Source: Gammaproteobacteria bacterium (GTDB lineage: Bacteria > Pseudomonadota > Gammaproteobacteria > DSM-16500). Taken from it: a DNA stretch of 64,000 nucleotides. The notes beneath the pieces were generated by a model. The model saw only the letters and a program-made list of their open reading frames with translations. It was not told the DNA's origin and made no database searches. This document shows, piece after piece, positions 18,217 through 27,943 of the stretch. The stretch lies in assembly GCA_014132595.1 (NCBI GenBank), contig BMAG01000043.1, forward strand, positions 115,878 through 179,877, in the 5' to 3' direction. The position numbers and the translations under genes are program-made. Numbering within the stretch: position 1 is the first letter of the stretch; every line of letters starts with the position of its first letter.

Positions 18217-18642
18217 TTTTTTCCACCAGGAAAGTCTAGGCAGATAAAGTAATAGAAAAATCAGAATAGAAGTGAGGATACTCACCGTATACATGCCGCA
18301 AGCAATTGCCAATCCAACACCTGCTGTCGCCCATAAAGTTGCAGCAGTGGTTAATCCATTAATATATTTTTCCTGGCGAAAAATAACACCGCCTCCTAAG
18401 AAGCCCACACCCGTTGCAACTTGTGCAGCAACTCGTGAAGGATCAGCGCCTGTAATGCTTAAAGAAACCACCCCAAAGGCACATGCTCCTAAACAAATAG
18501 CGCCATAGGTACGGATACCTGCAGAAACTCCATGCCGCTCTCTTTCCCACCCAATGATGGCACCGAGTAAGAATGCGATAAGAACTCTAAGAACAATCTC
18601 TATATTTTCATGAAAGTCTAGGTTGTTTATCATCATGATCAT
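18190..18642 (-). CDS. MgtC/SapB family inner-membrane protein
   Basis: 150 residues, with about four hydrophobic segments and the family motifs AFLLGAIIGWERE, GIRTYGAICLGACAF and ATGVGFLGGGVIFR. MgtC proteins help intracellular pathogens survive in macrophages and under low magnesium. This one has only the N-terminal membrane domain; the cytoplasmic ACT-like C-terminal domain of Salmonella MgtC is missing, as in the short SapB-type members. The end is basic (KKLSAKRKLD). It converges with grxD. Confidence 0.9.
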   Translation of the reverse strand: MIMMINNLDFHENIEIVLRVLIAFLLGAIIGWERERHGVSAGIRTYGAICLGACAFGVVSLSITGADPSRVAAQVATGVGFLGGGVIFRQEKYINGLTTAATLWATAGVGLAIACGMYTVSILTSILIFLLLYLPRLSWWKKLSAKRKLD

Positions 18643-18714
18643 GGGAGGGGCATCCTTGCTTTCGTGAGTGATTCACGGTTAGTTTTTGTATCTTAACAAC
18701 ACTTAAGACTTAAA

Positions 18715-19872
18715 TCACGAATTTCCTAAAATCAGTTTCCTCATTTCTTCACAGACATATTGCATCACATGAATATTATGAATACAGGCTAAATTAAAAT
18801 AAAGCATGGCTTGTTGTTTAAAAAGGTAATGTAAGTAAGCACGCGTGAAATTTTTGCAAGTGAAGCATTTGCAATCTTCCATGAGCGGCCTTTCATCTTT
18901 GGCGAAAATAGCTTTTTTGATAAGAATTTTATTTTGAGGTTCATTTCCTGTAAAAGTCAGCCAATTATCTTTTTTAACGACGGCTCCGCAATACAAAGTC
19001 CCATGCCGCGCGTTGCGTGTTGGGGCGACACAATCAAAAATATCGATGCCTCGAGCGACGACATCAATCAAGTCCTGCGGGTTTAAACCAACGCCCATCG
19101 TGTAGCGAGTTTTATTTTCGGGCAACATAGGCTGTATCCAATCAATGACCTCAGCAGTTTTTTGCATATCAAATCCAATAACTTCACCTCCGATTGCAAT
19201 TCCATCCAGCTTTGCCTCTAAAATAAATCGGGTGCTCTGTTCTCGCAGATCTAAAAAACTACCCCCTTGAATAATGCCGAATAAGGCTTGTTTGAAACCA
19301 TAGGCAGAATGGGGATTTTTTTCATGAATTTCGATGGATTCATTTAGCCAGCGATGAGTTCGGTTTAATGCAGCTAAAGCCGCATCTCTTCCTCCAGCTT
19401 CAGGCGTGCATTCATCAAAAGCCATAATAATATCAGCACCAATTATTTTTTGTGCATTAATGGATGTTTCAGGCGTAAGATGGATGACTTTGCCCGAGAT
19501 AGGATGCTTGAAATGCCCTCCTTTCTCATCAATTTTACAAATGTTTCCATTTTTGGATAAACTGAATATTTGAAATCCCCCACTGTCGGTTAACATGGGT
19601 TTGTCCCAGCTCATAAATCGGTGCATGCCGCCAACATCTTGTATCAATTCCATGCCGGGAGCGCATAACATATGGTAGGTATTTCCCCCCAAAATAATTT
19701 GACTACCTGTACCTACTAAATCAGCAGGCGTCATCATATTGACGAAAGCTCTCGTTGCGACAGGCATAAAAGCAGGTGTTTGAATTTCACCATGCGGTGT
19801 GGTTATTTTGGTGACTCTCGCTGGAAGGCAAGAATGTTTTTTAATCAACTCTGTTTTGAATGTATTATGCAT
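18715..19872 (-). CDS. tgt: Queuine tRNA-ribosyltransferase
   Basis: Exchanges guanine 34 of Asn, Asp, His and Tyr tRNAs for preQ1. About 385 residues. The nucleophile region DSGGFQIFSL, the TRNARHGTLYCG segment and the zinc site CKCFTCKNFTRAYLHYL (C-x-C-x2-C...H) are intact. It starts with the ATG at 19872 (MHNTFKTELIKK); a TTG four codons upstream is unlikely. It is divergent from the adenylate cyclase gene with only 50 bases between the starts. queA and yajC, its usual partners, are not adjacent. Confidence 0.96.
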   Translation of the reverse strand: MHNTFKTELIKKHSCLPARVTKITTPHGEIQTPAFMPVATRAFVNMMTPADLVGTGSQIILGGNTYHMLCAPGMELIQDVGGMHRFMSWDKPMLTDSGGFQIFSLSKNGNICKIDEKGGHFKHPISGKVIHLTPETSINAQKIIGADIIMAFDECTPEAGGRDAALAALNRTHRWLNESIEIHEKNPHSAYGFKQALFGIIQGGSFLDLREQSTRFILEAKLDGIAIGGEVIGFDMQKTAEVIDWIQPMLPENKTRYTMGVGLNPQDLIDVVARGIDIFDCVAPTRNARHGTLYCGAVVKKDNWLTFTGNEPQNKILIKKAIFAKDERPLMEDCKCFTCKNFTRAYLHYLFKQQAMLYFNLACIHNIHVMQYVCEEMRKLILGNS

Positions 19873-19922
19873 TTTTATCGCCAAATAGGTATTATGTAAG
19901 TATATAACCCCAAGGATGATTC

Positions 19923-22127
19923 ATGAACAAACGTTTTCCGATAGTGTTTGGGCTTTTACTGGTTGCCTTGGCGCTATGGTTACGTGTCACAACGATCAGT
20001 GCTGTTCAGTATTGGGTAAATCGTATTGATAGCCTGACATATGATATTCAATTAAGGGCCCAGTTGTTAGCGCGCGGCACTCCACCGCTAAAAACATCCA
20101 TCGCTATTGTAGATATAGATAACAAAAGTCTCAAGGAAGAAGGTAGCTGGCCATGGTCGCGCGTGAGAATGGCAAGATTAGTTAATCAAATTCAGTCACA
20201 TGGCGCTGTGGTAATTGCTTTTGATATGACTTTTACTCAAGAAGAGCAGAATATTGCTAATAAAGTTTTTAATGAGCTGTGGTTGCAAAATCTAGTAACA
20301 CCGACTATTGAAGATGCTTTTAAGCAAATCAAACCTTTTTTTGATTATGATGCTAAATTTTTATCCAGTTTGAGGCGGGGTGATTCGGTTGTCGGGATTG
20401 CTTTTTTATTAGAACATCAAGTTGAAGGTCTGCTTCCTCCTCCTCAAATTGTATTGAAGTCCCAAGCAGAAAAAGATCTGGATTTCTATGTGATGTCGGG
20501 TTATTTAGGCATCAATCCTGATTTTGATCTCTCTGCAATACATGGCGGATTTATTAATATTTTCCCAGATGAAGATGGGATTTTGCGGCGTGTTCCTTTA
20601 TTTGTAAGTTATGACAATGCACTTTATCCATCCCTTGCATTAGAGGCAGCCCGGGTCTATCTATTAAAAAACACGGCGTTAGAAACGAAAATCTATGGCG
20701 GGGATGTGCGTTTAGAGGGAGTGAGATTTGGCAAAAACGTTATTCCAACGGATGATAAATGCCAAGTTATCATTCCCTTTCGTGGTCCAAGTTATACCTT
20801 TCCTTATTATTCCGCGGTGGATGTTTTGGATAATAGAGTGCCCACGGATGTTTTTGCAGGGAAAATTGTTTTTGTAGGGACTACTGCGATTGGGTTAAAT
20901 GATTTGAAACCCACCGCAATTCAGAGTGCTTTTCCAGGTGTTGAGGTGAATGCAACTATTACAGATGGTATTTTAAAAAATAATTTCCCTTATAGGCCCG
21001 CCTGGGGGCTGGGGGCTGAAGCGTTATTAATTTTAATCATTGGCGTTATATTAAGTTCGATATTCCCTTATTTAGGTCCGCGAGTATTAATGTTATTAAT
21101 TTTTTTAATACCCCTGCTATTTATTATTTTCGATAACTGGCTGCTTAGAAGTACAGGAATAATCATTTCTGTTTTAATTCCTATGATGCTTAGTATTTTC
21201 TTGGCCATGTTAAATATCATGTATGGCTTCTTGTTTGAAGCAAGACGTCGAGAACATATCAAAGAAATATTTGGTCAATATGTCCCAGAAAAACACATCG
21301 ATGAAATGCTTAAATCTAAAACGAGTTATGGCTTGCGAGGAGAAGATCGCCAAATGACCGTGTTATTTGCCGATATTCGCAATTTTACGACCTTATCTGA
21401 AGGTATGCCTGCTTCACAATTAAAAGACATGTTAAGTGATTTTTTTACGCCTATGACAGAAATTATCTTTAAACACTCAGGAACAATCGATAAATATGTC
21501 GGTGATTTAATCATGGCCTTTTGGGGTGCCCCATTAAAAGATAAAAAACATGCTGAACATGCTATTAATGCCGCATTAGATATGCAAAAAGAAGTGGAGC
21601 GTTTAAAACCTATATTAGCGGAAAGAAAATGGCCTGAAATAAATATTGGTATCGGTATCAACACGGGCACAATGAGTGTGGGGGATATGGGATCACGATT
21701 TCGTCGTAATTATACGGTATTAGGTGATGCAGTGAATTTGGCTTCACGTGTTGAGTCATTAACAAAACATTATGGAGTGAATGTGTTAGTCACTCAGTTT
21801 TCTCACGAAGGACAAACGAAATTTATTTTTCGTTTGCTCGATCGTGTCCGAGTAAAAGGTAAACAAGAAGGTGTCGCACTCTATGAGGTAGTCTGCAGGA
21901 AAACAGAACTCACAGAATCCCTACGTAAAGAAATTGAACTAAGTGATTCTGCATTGAATTTATATTTTTTACAACAATGGAGACAGGCAAGAGCTCTATT
22001 TGAAAATTTACACAAAGAATATCCCGCAGTGAAACTTTATTCTTTATACCTAAAACGTTTTGATGAGTTCGAACAGAATCCCCCTCCCAAAGATTGGGAC
22101 GGTGTTTATACGCATCAGCAGAAATAA
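19923..22127 (+). CDS. CHASE2-domain class III adenylate/guanylate cyclase
   Basis: 734-residue membrane-bound nucleotide cyclase. After an N-terminal membrane segment (residues 5-25) comes a periplasmic CHASE2 sensor domain (about 40-345, with IAIVDIDNKSLKEEGSWPW and PDEDGILRRVPLFV). Three membrane helices follow (about 355-435), then a class III cyclase domain (about 470-650). The metal aspartates are in LFADIRNFTTLSEG and VGDLIMAFWGAP, and NYTVLGDAVNLASR is conserved. Product cAMP is more likely than cGMP, but specificity cannot be fixed by eye. AAGGATG precedes the ATG. The adjacent FecR-domain gene is convergent, a pairing seen elsewhere with CHASE2 cyclases. Confidence 0.93.
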   Translation: MNKRFPIVFGLLLVALALWLRVTTISAVQYWVNRIDSLTYDIQLRAQLLARGTPPLKTSIAIVDIDNKSLKEEGSWPWSRVRMARLVNQIQSHGAVVIAFDMTFTQEEQNIANKVFNELWLQNLVTPTIEDAFKQIKPFFDYDAKFLSSLRRGDSVVGIAFLLEHQVEGLLPPPQIVLKSQAEKDLDFYVMSGYLGINPDFDLSAIHGGFINIFPDEDGILRRVPLFVSYDNALYPSLALEAARVYLLKNTALETKIYGGDVRLEGVRFGKNVIPTDDKCQVIIPFRGPSYTFPYYSAVDVLDNRVPTDVFAGKIVFVGTTAIGLNDLKPTAIQSAFPGVEVNATITDGILKNNFPYRPAWGLGAEALLILIIGVILSSIFPYLGPRVLMLLIFLIPLLFIIFDNWLLRSTGIIISVLIPMMLSIFLAMLNIMYGFLFEARRREHIKEIFGQYVPEKHIDEMLKSKTSYGLRGEDRQMTVLFADIRNFTTLSEGMPASQLKDMLSDFFTPMTEIIFKHSGTIDKYVGDLIMAFWGAPLKDKKHAEHAINAALDMQKEVERLKPILAERKWPEINIGIGINTGTMSVGDMGSRFRRNYTVLGDAVNLASRVESLTKHYGVNVLVTQFSHEGQTKFIFRLLDRVRVKGKQEGVALYEVVCRKTELTESLRKEIELSDSALNLYFLQQWRQARALFENLHKEYPAVKLYSLYLKRFDEFEQNPPPKDWDGVYTHQQK

Positions 22128-22134
22128 TTTAAAA

Positions 22135-22881
22135 TTATTGAATGCAAAAACTGCCTACCAAACCACTGCTTTTTCCTTTAGGAAGGCCATTCATTGTTAG
22201 AGAAGGTTCATTTTTAAAGACGATAGGCTGTTCTGAAACAACTGCTGGAGCTGCGTTTTCACCCTTTACTTCGGCGTAACGAGTGTTAATGCAAGCGCTC
22301 CTTGTATTGAGATTGCCTTCACATTTGGTAAGCGTCACTGCTCCGTTTTGATTCGATATGAAAATACTTCCTTTATCTATTTTTGCAGCTAAACTTTTTT
22401 TGATAGGATTGTAATAAATAGAGTAAATAGTGCCTCTGATACCAATAGTTGCAACAGCGGTAGTGGCTTTATACCCGCCCGGATCATTTTTGGAAATAAT
22501 ACCTGTCACCGTACGAAACCCTCCTTTTAAAACATTCACTACAAATGCATCACTACTTGCCGCTTTTCCAGTGGCATGACGATACTGGTCAATTTTTATG
22601 GTGGAATCTTCTCGTAATGCGAGGGCGCTATCATCGGTAAATGAAATTTCTCCCGAGCTTGTAGCGTCTGTTGTCAATGTATCATGTTCATAAATGGCGG
22701 AGCGTCTTGTTAATGTTCGAATTTCAGCATTAGGCTGTTGCGCTTTTAAATTATTTTTGACCCAGACAACTTGCCCAATGGCTTGAGGCAGAGTTGGTTC
22801 TGCTGCAAAATTACTTGAACAGCAAATCATCAATAAAGGGATGAAAAAAAGACAAGCATATTTCTTAGTTGCCGCTTCCAT
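22135..22881 (-). CDS. Secreted FecR-domain protein
   Basis: 248 residues with a signal peptide (CLFFIPLLMICCSSNFA, with cysteines at the end that could also act as a lipobox). The FecR domain starts near residue 35 with GQVVWVKNNLKAQ and runs through SAIYEHDTLTTDATSSGEISFTDD, split across two lines, to VATIGIRGTIYSIYY near 150. No FecI-type sigma factor or transmembrane anti-sigma region is present, so this is a stand-alone periplasmic FecR domain rather than an iron regulator. AAGGAGC precedes the ATG. It ends seven bases from the convergent cyclase gene. Confidence 0.85.
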   Translation of the reverse strand: MEAATKKYACLFFIPLLMICCSSNFAAEPTLPQAIGQVVWVKNNLKAQQPNAEIRTLTRRSAIYEHDTLTTDATSSGEISFTDDSALALREDSTIKIDQYRHATGKAASSDAFVVNVLKGGFRTVTGIISKNDPGGYKATTAVATIGIRGTIYSIYYNPIKKSLAAKIDKGSIFISNQNGAVTLTKCEGNLNTRSACINTRYAEVKGENAAPAVVSEQPIVFKNEPSLTMNGLPKGKSSGLVGSFCIQ

Positions 22882-22996
22882 AACGTGCTCCTTATATCAC
22901 TAAAACTTTCCAAGCTCATAACATTGTTACATAGACCCTGGAGGATTACGAGTCGAGGTTTTTAATAAAAAACCTTATCGTTACATCAAGAATAAT

Positions 22997-23440
22997 TTAA
23001 GAACTTTTAGGAACATATCCTCCGGGCGCATTTTCCGTAAGGGTGCTAGTGATCGCGCGAAGTATGCTTCGAATGAATTTTTGGACGGCGATAACAATGG
23101 GATTATTAGCAAAGGAGGAATGTGTTTTGTGATGATACTGATCAATTTTCATGGTGGAGTTTTCTGACATCGTCAGAACATCGGTGTCTCTAAAGACAAT
23201 TTTACCCGAGCTATTGGCTTCGGTTGTGAGAGTATCATGCTCGTACACTTCAGAGTTTCTTTTTAAGATCCGAGGCTCAGCATTGGGGAGTTGTGCTTTA
23301 AATGTACCTTTCATCCAAATAACATGGCCCACAACTCGGGGAGGCGGCGTTGATTCTGCTGGAGGAACTGAAGCTGCGAAAGAAAATGTAGGAATGAGAA
23401 TAAAGAAAATAGCATTTTTTAAAAAGGCTAGTAATTTCAT
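22997..23440 (-). pseudogene. Truncated paralogue of the neighbouring FecR-domain protein
   Basis: 147 residues: signal peptide MKLLAFLKNAIFFILIPTFS, then a sequence closely similar to the neighbour (VIWMKGTFKAQLPNAEPR; EVYEHDTLTTEANSSGKI). It ends shortly after NAPGGYVPKSS, just where the neighbour reads NDPGGYKATTAVATIGIRG. The most conserved strand of the FecR domain and about 90 C-terminal residues are missing. The translation start is good (GAGGAG eight bases upstream of the ATG at 23440), so a short product may still be made. Either a decayed tandem duplicate or a shortened functional copy; I favour decay. Confidence 0.65.
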
Positions 23441-23657
23441 GGAATTAAACTCCTCTGTTGAAATTGCCATCGGAATCTTGAGGTTAATTATAGAAGATTT
23501 TTAAACAAAATTCCTCAGGCTCTTTTGCTCAATTGGAACGGATCTTCTTCTTTTATTGGAGAAGTTATAAATATTCATTTACTAAAATCCAGAAGAATGC
23601 TAAAAATGACCCCCGACAGAAACCCAAAATTACTTTAAAACGACTATAAAAGAGACT

Positions 23658-24713
23658 ATGAAGCTGAAACCCGCCCAATTGATACTGGAGACCGGTGAGG
23701 TCTTCTACGGCCAGGCTCCTGCCAGCCAGGAAGGAGATTATTTTGGAGAGGTCGTATTTAATACAGGGATGGTGGGTTATGTTGAGTCATTAACAGACCC
23801 TTCTTATGCGGGTCAAATTCTCTCTTTTACTTATCCTTTAATTGGAAATTATGGCGTTTCAGGAGCTTCTACCTGGGAATCGACCAAAAGCCATGTCAGC
23901 GGTGTTGTCATGTCAGAATTGGCCCCTTTTTATTCCAGTTATAGCGCGGACCTCTCATTAGGCGAGTGGTTAGAGCAGCAGAAAATTCCCTGCATCATAG
24001 GCGTTGATACAAGAGCATTAGCTAAAAGATTAAGAACTCAAGGTGTGATTCCAGGTGCTATTACTTCTATCAATCATACGCCTGCCAAATTTGAAAATTT
24101 TGCGAGTACGGATTGGGTCAAAAAAGTCTCGGTAAAAGAACCTGTAACTTATGGTTCAGGCGATAAGCTTGTCATCGCAATAGATTGCGGAATGAAAGAA
24201 AATATTATACGTAACTTGCTGCAATATCCTGTACGCGTGAAGCGTGTTCCTTACAATTATGACTTTACCAATGAAGACTTTGATGCTGTCTTTATTTCCA
24301 ACGGTCCAGGGGACCCTGTTCACTGCAAGGAAACGATTGCAATCTTAAAGAAAGCGATGGAAAAGGAAAAACCGACCTTTGGTATTTGTCTAGGCACGCA
24401 GTTAATGGCATTAGCGGTCGGCGCTAAAACTTATAAACTCACCTTTGGTCATCGTTCACATAATCAGCCTTGTTTAGACTTGCAGACACAACGGTGTTTC
24501 CTCACTTCACAAAATCATAGTTATGCGGTTGATGAAAAAACCTTACCTAAGGATTGGCGTGTAAGTTTTAGGAATTTGAATGATCAGAGTGTCGAAGGCA
24601 TTGAGCATAAAGAACTCCCATTTTTTGCCGTTCAATTTCATCCGGAGGCGGCACCGGGACCCATGGATACAACATGGCTGTTTCAAAAGTTTTATGATTT
24701 GATGAATACCTGA
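23658..24713 (+). CDS. carA: Carbamoyl-phosphate synthase small subunit
   Basis: Glutamine amidotransferase subunit that supplies ammonia to CarB for carbamoyl phosphate. 351 residues, about 25 shorter than E. coli CarA. The N-terminal domain has EVVFNTGMVGYVESLTDPSYAG (across 23750-23820). The class I GATase triad is present: Cys in TFGICLGTQ, and His and Glu in QFHPEAAPGP. The ATG follows a weak AAGAG. carB starts eight bases after its stop. The 187 bases upstream show no attenuator that I can identify. Confidence 0.97.
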   Translation: MKLKPAQLILETGEVFYGQAPASQEGDYFGEVVFNTGMVGYVESLTDPSYAGQILSFTYPLIGNYGVSGASTWESTKSHVSGVVMSELAPFYSSYSADLSLGEWLEQQKIPCIIGVDTRALAKRLRTQGVIPGAITSINHTPAKFENFASTDWVKKVSVKEPVTYGSGDKLVIAIDCGMKENIIRNLLQYPVRVKRVPYNYDFTNEDFDAVFISNGPGDPVHCKETIAILKKAMEKEKPTFGICLGTQLMALAVGAKTYKLTFGHRSHNQPCLDLQTQRCFLTSQNHSYAVDEKTLPKDWRVSFRNLNDQSVEGIEHKELPFFAVQFHPEAAPGPMDTTWLFQKFYDLMNT

Positions 24714-24721
24714 GGCGGGTT

Positions 24722-27700
24722 ATGCATTTTGAAGGCAAAAAAATTCTAATTTTAGGCTCAGGCGGATTGCGGATTGGGCAGGCGGGAGAATTTGATTACT
24801 CGGGCTCGCAAGCCATTAAGGCAGTAAAAGAAGCCGGCATTAAAACGGTTTTAGTCAATCCGAATATTGCTACCGTTCAAACGGACGATCTCATGGCAGA
24901 TGAAGTTTATCTGCAGCCTTTAAATCCTGAAACGGTTACCCGGATTATTGAAAAAGAAAAACCCGATGGTATTTTGCTTGGATTTGGCGGTCAAACGGCG
25001 CTTAATCTGGGGCTGACGTTAGAACAAAATGGTGTTTTTGCTAAAAATCATGTGACTGTTTTAGGAACGAGTACAGCGTCTATTCGTCAAACAGAAGATC
25101 GTGAATTATTCAAACAGGCTTTAGAGCGTATTGGCGTTAAATCACCTCAAAGTGTTTGTGTTACAACCGTTGAAGATGCCTTAGAGGCTGCTGAGAAAAT
25201 TGGCTACCCAGTCATGATGCGTGCTGGTTTTTCCTTAGGCGGATTGGGTTCTGGAAAAGTTATATCTGCTAAAGAATTAACGAAACGCGCAAAAGAATCT
25301 TTAGCCATCGTTCCTCAAATTTTAATCGAAGAATATTTGTTGGGCTGGAAAGAATACGAGTATGAAATTGTTCGTGATTCTGCGGGAAGCGCTCTGACCA
25401 TTTGTAACATGGAAAATTTAGATCCGATGGGGGTGCATACCGGCGAAAGTATTGTCGTCGCTCCCGCGCAAACGCTGAATAATAACGAACACCAGCACCT
25501 GCGCAATATGGCATTACAAGTCGCCCATTTATTTAAAATTGTCGGCGAATGCAATATCCAGTTTGCGATTAATCCAAAGACTGGCGATTATCGTGCAATA
25601 GAAGTGAATGCACGTCTTTCGCGGTCCAGCGCGCTAGCTTCAAAAGCAACAGGTTACCCCTTAGCTTTTGTGGCAGCTAAACTCGCCTTAGGTTCAAAAT
25701 TACATGAAATTAAAAATAGCGTTACACAAAAAACATGTGCGTTCTTTGAACCTGCCCTCGATTATATTGTTGTTAAAATTCCACGTTGGGATACACATAA
25801 ATTAAAAGCCGCTGATCGCAGTATTGGCAGTGAAATGAAAAGTGTAGGCGAAGTCATGAGCATTGGACGTTCATTTCCTGAAAGCTTACAAAAAGCGGTG
25901 GGTATGTTGAATATTGGCGCTTCTTGTTTAAGTGATTATCCTCAACAAATCGATGATCCGCGTTATGAAATTGAAAATCCCACGGATAGGCGATTGTTTG
26001 CTCTCTATCAATTTTTCATGAAAGATGGAACAGTTGAAGAAGCCAATAAACTTAGTAAAATTGATCCTTGGTTTTTACACCACATTTGGCAAATCGCTCA
26101 AGTTGAAAAACAGGTCAAGAAAGAAAAAAAATTAAAGCCTGATTTATTAAGCATTGCAAAAAAAACAGGATTTTCGGATAAAGCATTAGGATTGCTGACA
26201 CAGCAATCTGAGAAAGCGATTCGTGAACAACGCCTTGCTGCGGGTATTGTGCCTTATGTCAAACAAATTGATACACTTGCAGGCGAATGTGCTGCGCAAA
26301 CGAACTATCTTTATATGTCATATCACGCGATGGAACATGATATTGCAGCTTCTGAAGAACGCCCTCAGTTAGTGTTAGGATCAGGTCCTTATGCGATTGG
26401 GTCATCGGTTGAGTTTGACTGGTGTGCGGTCAATACCTTACGGACCTTGCGAAAATTAAATAAAAGAGCCATTTTAATTAACTCAAATCCAGAAACGGTT
26501 TCAACAGATTATGATGAATCTGATCGTCTTTACTTTGAGCAGCTTTCTTTTGAACGCGTTCAGGATATTGCTGATTTTGAAAATGCTTATGGCATTGTCG
26601 TTTCTGTTGGCGGACAAATTGCGAATAACTTGGCAATTCCTCTGGCGGCCTCAGGTTACCACTTATTAGGCACATCCGCGGACGCGATAGACAAAGCAGA
26701 AAACCGCGAAAAATTTTCTGCATTACTGAATCAATTAGGGATCGATCAACCCGAGTGGGTTAAAGTAACAAGCCTTGAGAATGCAAAAGAATTTGCAAGC
26801 CAAGTTGGGTACCCCGTACTGATTCGCCCTTCTTATATTTTATCAGGCTCCGCGATGAATGTGGCGCATGATGACGAGTCATTAGAGCAATATTTGCAGC
26901 AAGCCGCGGCAGTATCTCAGGAACACCCCGTTGTTATGTCCAAATTTATTTTGGATGGCAAAGAACTAGAAGTCGATGGCGTTGCTGATCAAGGCCGTAT
27001 TGTCATTGAAGCTATTACTGAACACATTGAAAATGCAGGCGTACATTCAGGCGATGCGACGTTGGTTATTCCTCCGCAGCGTTTATATTTGGAAACAATC
27101 CGACGCACTAAAAAAATTACGAGTCAGATTGCTGCTGCATTAAATATTTCTGGTCCTTTTAATATTCAATTCATCGCGAAGAATAATAATATTCAAGTGA
27201 TTGAATGTAACTTACGTGCTTCACGTTCTTTTCCTTTTGTATCTAAGGCTACAAACCATAATTTTATTGCTATCGCAACTGAAGTCATGATGAATGAATA
27301 TAAGTTTGCTCGTTATGAAACATTAGAATTAGATTATGTCGGGGTGAAAGCACCTCAATTTTCTTATAACCGGTTAAAAGGCGCTGATCCTGTTGCGCAT
27401 GTAGAAATGGCATCAACGGGTGAAGTGGCTTGTTTAGGCGAAAATTTACAGGACGCTTACTGGCGGGCCTGGTTATCGACAGAGCAATCTGTGAATGGAA
27501 AACGAATTCTGGTTTCTATCGCAGATGCACATAAACATAAAGTATTGCCCTATTTGCGTGAACTTGAAGAAAAGGGATGGGAAATTTATAGCACGGGCGG
27601 CACGCACTCCTATCTTTCGCAAAATGGTGTTGGATCTTATTTTGTGTATAAAGCGAGTGAAAAAGTCGAACCGAACATTCGTACAGTTATTGCAAATCGT

Positions 27701-27910
27701 AAGGTGGATATCATTATTAATATCCCGACAAACCGCAGCAGCGCTGACTCTAAAACAGATGGTTTTATTATTCGACGTACTGCGATAGATCATCATATTC
27801 CATTGATTACGAATATCCAAAGTGCGCAAATTATTTTGCCTTGTTTGATTGAGTTTAAGGATAAAGAATTACCCGTTTTTTCATGGCGGGAAATCGTTAA
27901 TAGTCATTAA
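24722..27910 (+). CDS. carB: Carbamoyl-phosphate synthase large subunit
   Basis: 1062 residues, close to E. coli's 1073. Two homologous ATP-grasp synthetase halves are visible: KKILILGSGGLRIGQAGEFD at the start and RPQLVLGSGPYAIGSSVEFDW around residue 550. The ARLSRSSALASKATGYPLA stretch near 305 and its partner NLRASRSFPFVSKATN near 850 mark the active sites. The C-terminal MGS-like allosteric domain (about 935-1062, KRILVSIADAHKHKVLP; GWEIYSTGGTHSYL) binds UMP/ornithine in relatives. It forms an operon with carA. Confidence 0.98.
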   Translation: MHFEGKKILILGSGGLRIGQAGEFDYSGSQAIKAVKEAGIKTVLVNPNIATVQTDDLMADEVYLQPLNPETVTRIIEKEKPDGILLGFGGQTALNLGLTLEQNGVFAKNHVTVLGTSTASIRQTEDRELFKQALERIGVKSPQSVCVTTVEDALEAAEKIGYPVMMRAGFSLGGLGSGKVISAKELTKRAKESLAIVPQILIEEYLLGWKEYEYEIVRDSAGSALTICNMENLDPMGVHTGESIVVAPAQTLNNNEHQHLRNMALQVAHLFKIVGECNIQFAINPKTGDYRAIEVNARLSRSSALASKATGYPLAFVAAKLALGSKLHEIKNSVTQKTCAFFEPALDYIVVKIPRWDTHKLKAADRSIGSEMKSVGEVMSIGRSFPESLQKAVGMLNIGASCLSDYPQQIDDPRYEIENPTDRRLFALYQFFMKDGTVEEANKLSKIDPWFLHHIWQIAQVEKQVKKEKKLKPDLLSIAKKTGFSDKALGLLTQQSEKAIREQRLAAGIVPYVKQIDTLAGECAAQTNYLYMSYHAMEHDIAASEERPQLVLGSGPYAIGSSVEFDWCAVNTLRTLRKLNKRAILINSNPETVSTDYDESDRLYFEQLSFERVQDIADFENAYGIVVSVGGQIANNLAIPLAASGYHLLGTSADAIDKAENREKFSALLNQLGIDQPEWVKVTSLENAKEFASQVGYPVLIRPSYILSGSAMNVAHDDESLEQYLQQAAAVSQEHPVVMSKFILDGKELEVDGVADQGRIVIEAITEHIENAGVHSGDATLVIPPQRLYLETIRRTKKITSQIAAALNISGPFNIQFIAKNNNIQVIECNLRASRSFPFVSKATNHNFIAIATEVMMNEYKFARYETLELDYVGVKAPQFSYNRLKGADPVAHVEMASTGEVACLGENLQDAYWRAWLSTEQSVNGKRILVSIADAHKHKVLPYLRELEEKGWEIYSTGGTHSYLSQNGVGSYFVYKASEKVEPNIRTVIANRKVDIIINIPTNRSSADSKTDGFIIRRTAIDHHIPLITNIQSAQIILPCLIEFKDKELPVFSWREIVNSH

Positions 27911-27943
27911 TGCCATGGGTGTTAAATAATAAGGAATGTTAAA

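Noticed and set aside
22950..22980. GGTTTTT/AAAAACC hairpin between the FecR genes
   Set aside because: Stem is almost all A-T pairs; may be a weak terminator but not strong enough to list as a feature.
25269..25554. Antisense reading frames inside carB
   Set aside because: Codon-bias shadows of a long conserved gene, with no ribosome binding site or recognisable product.
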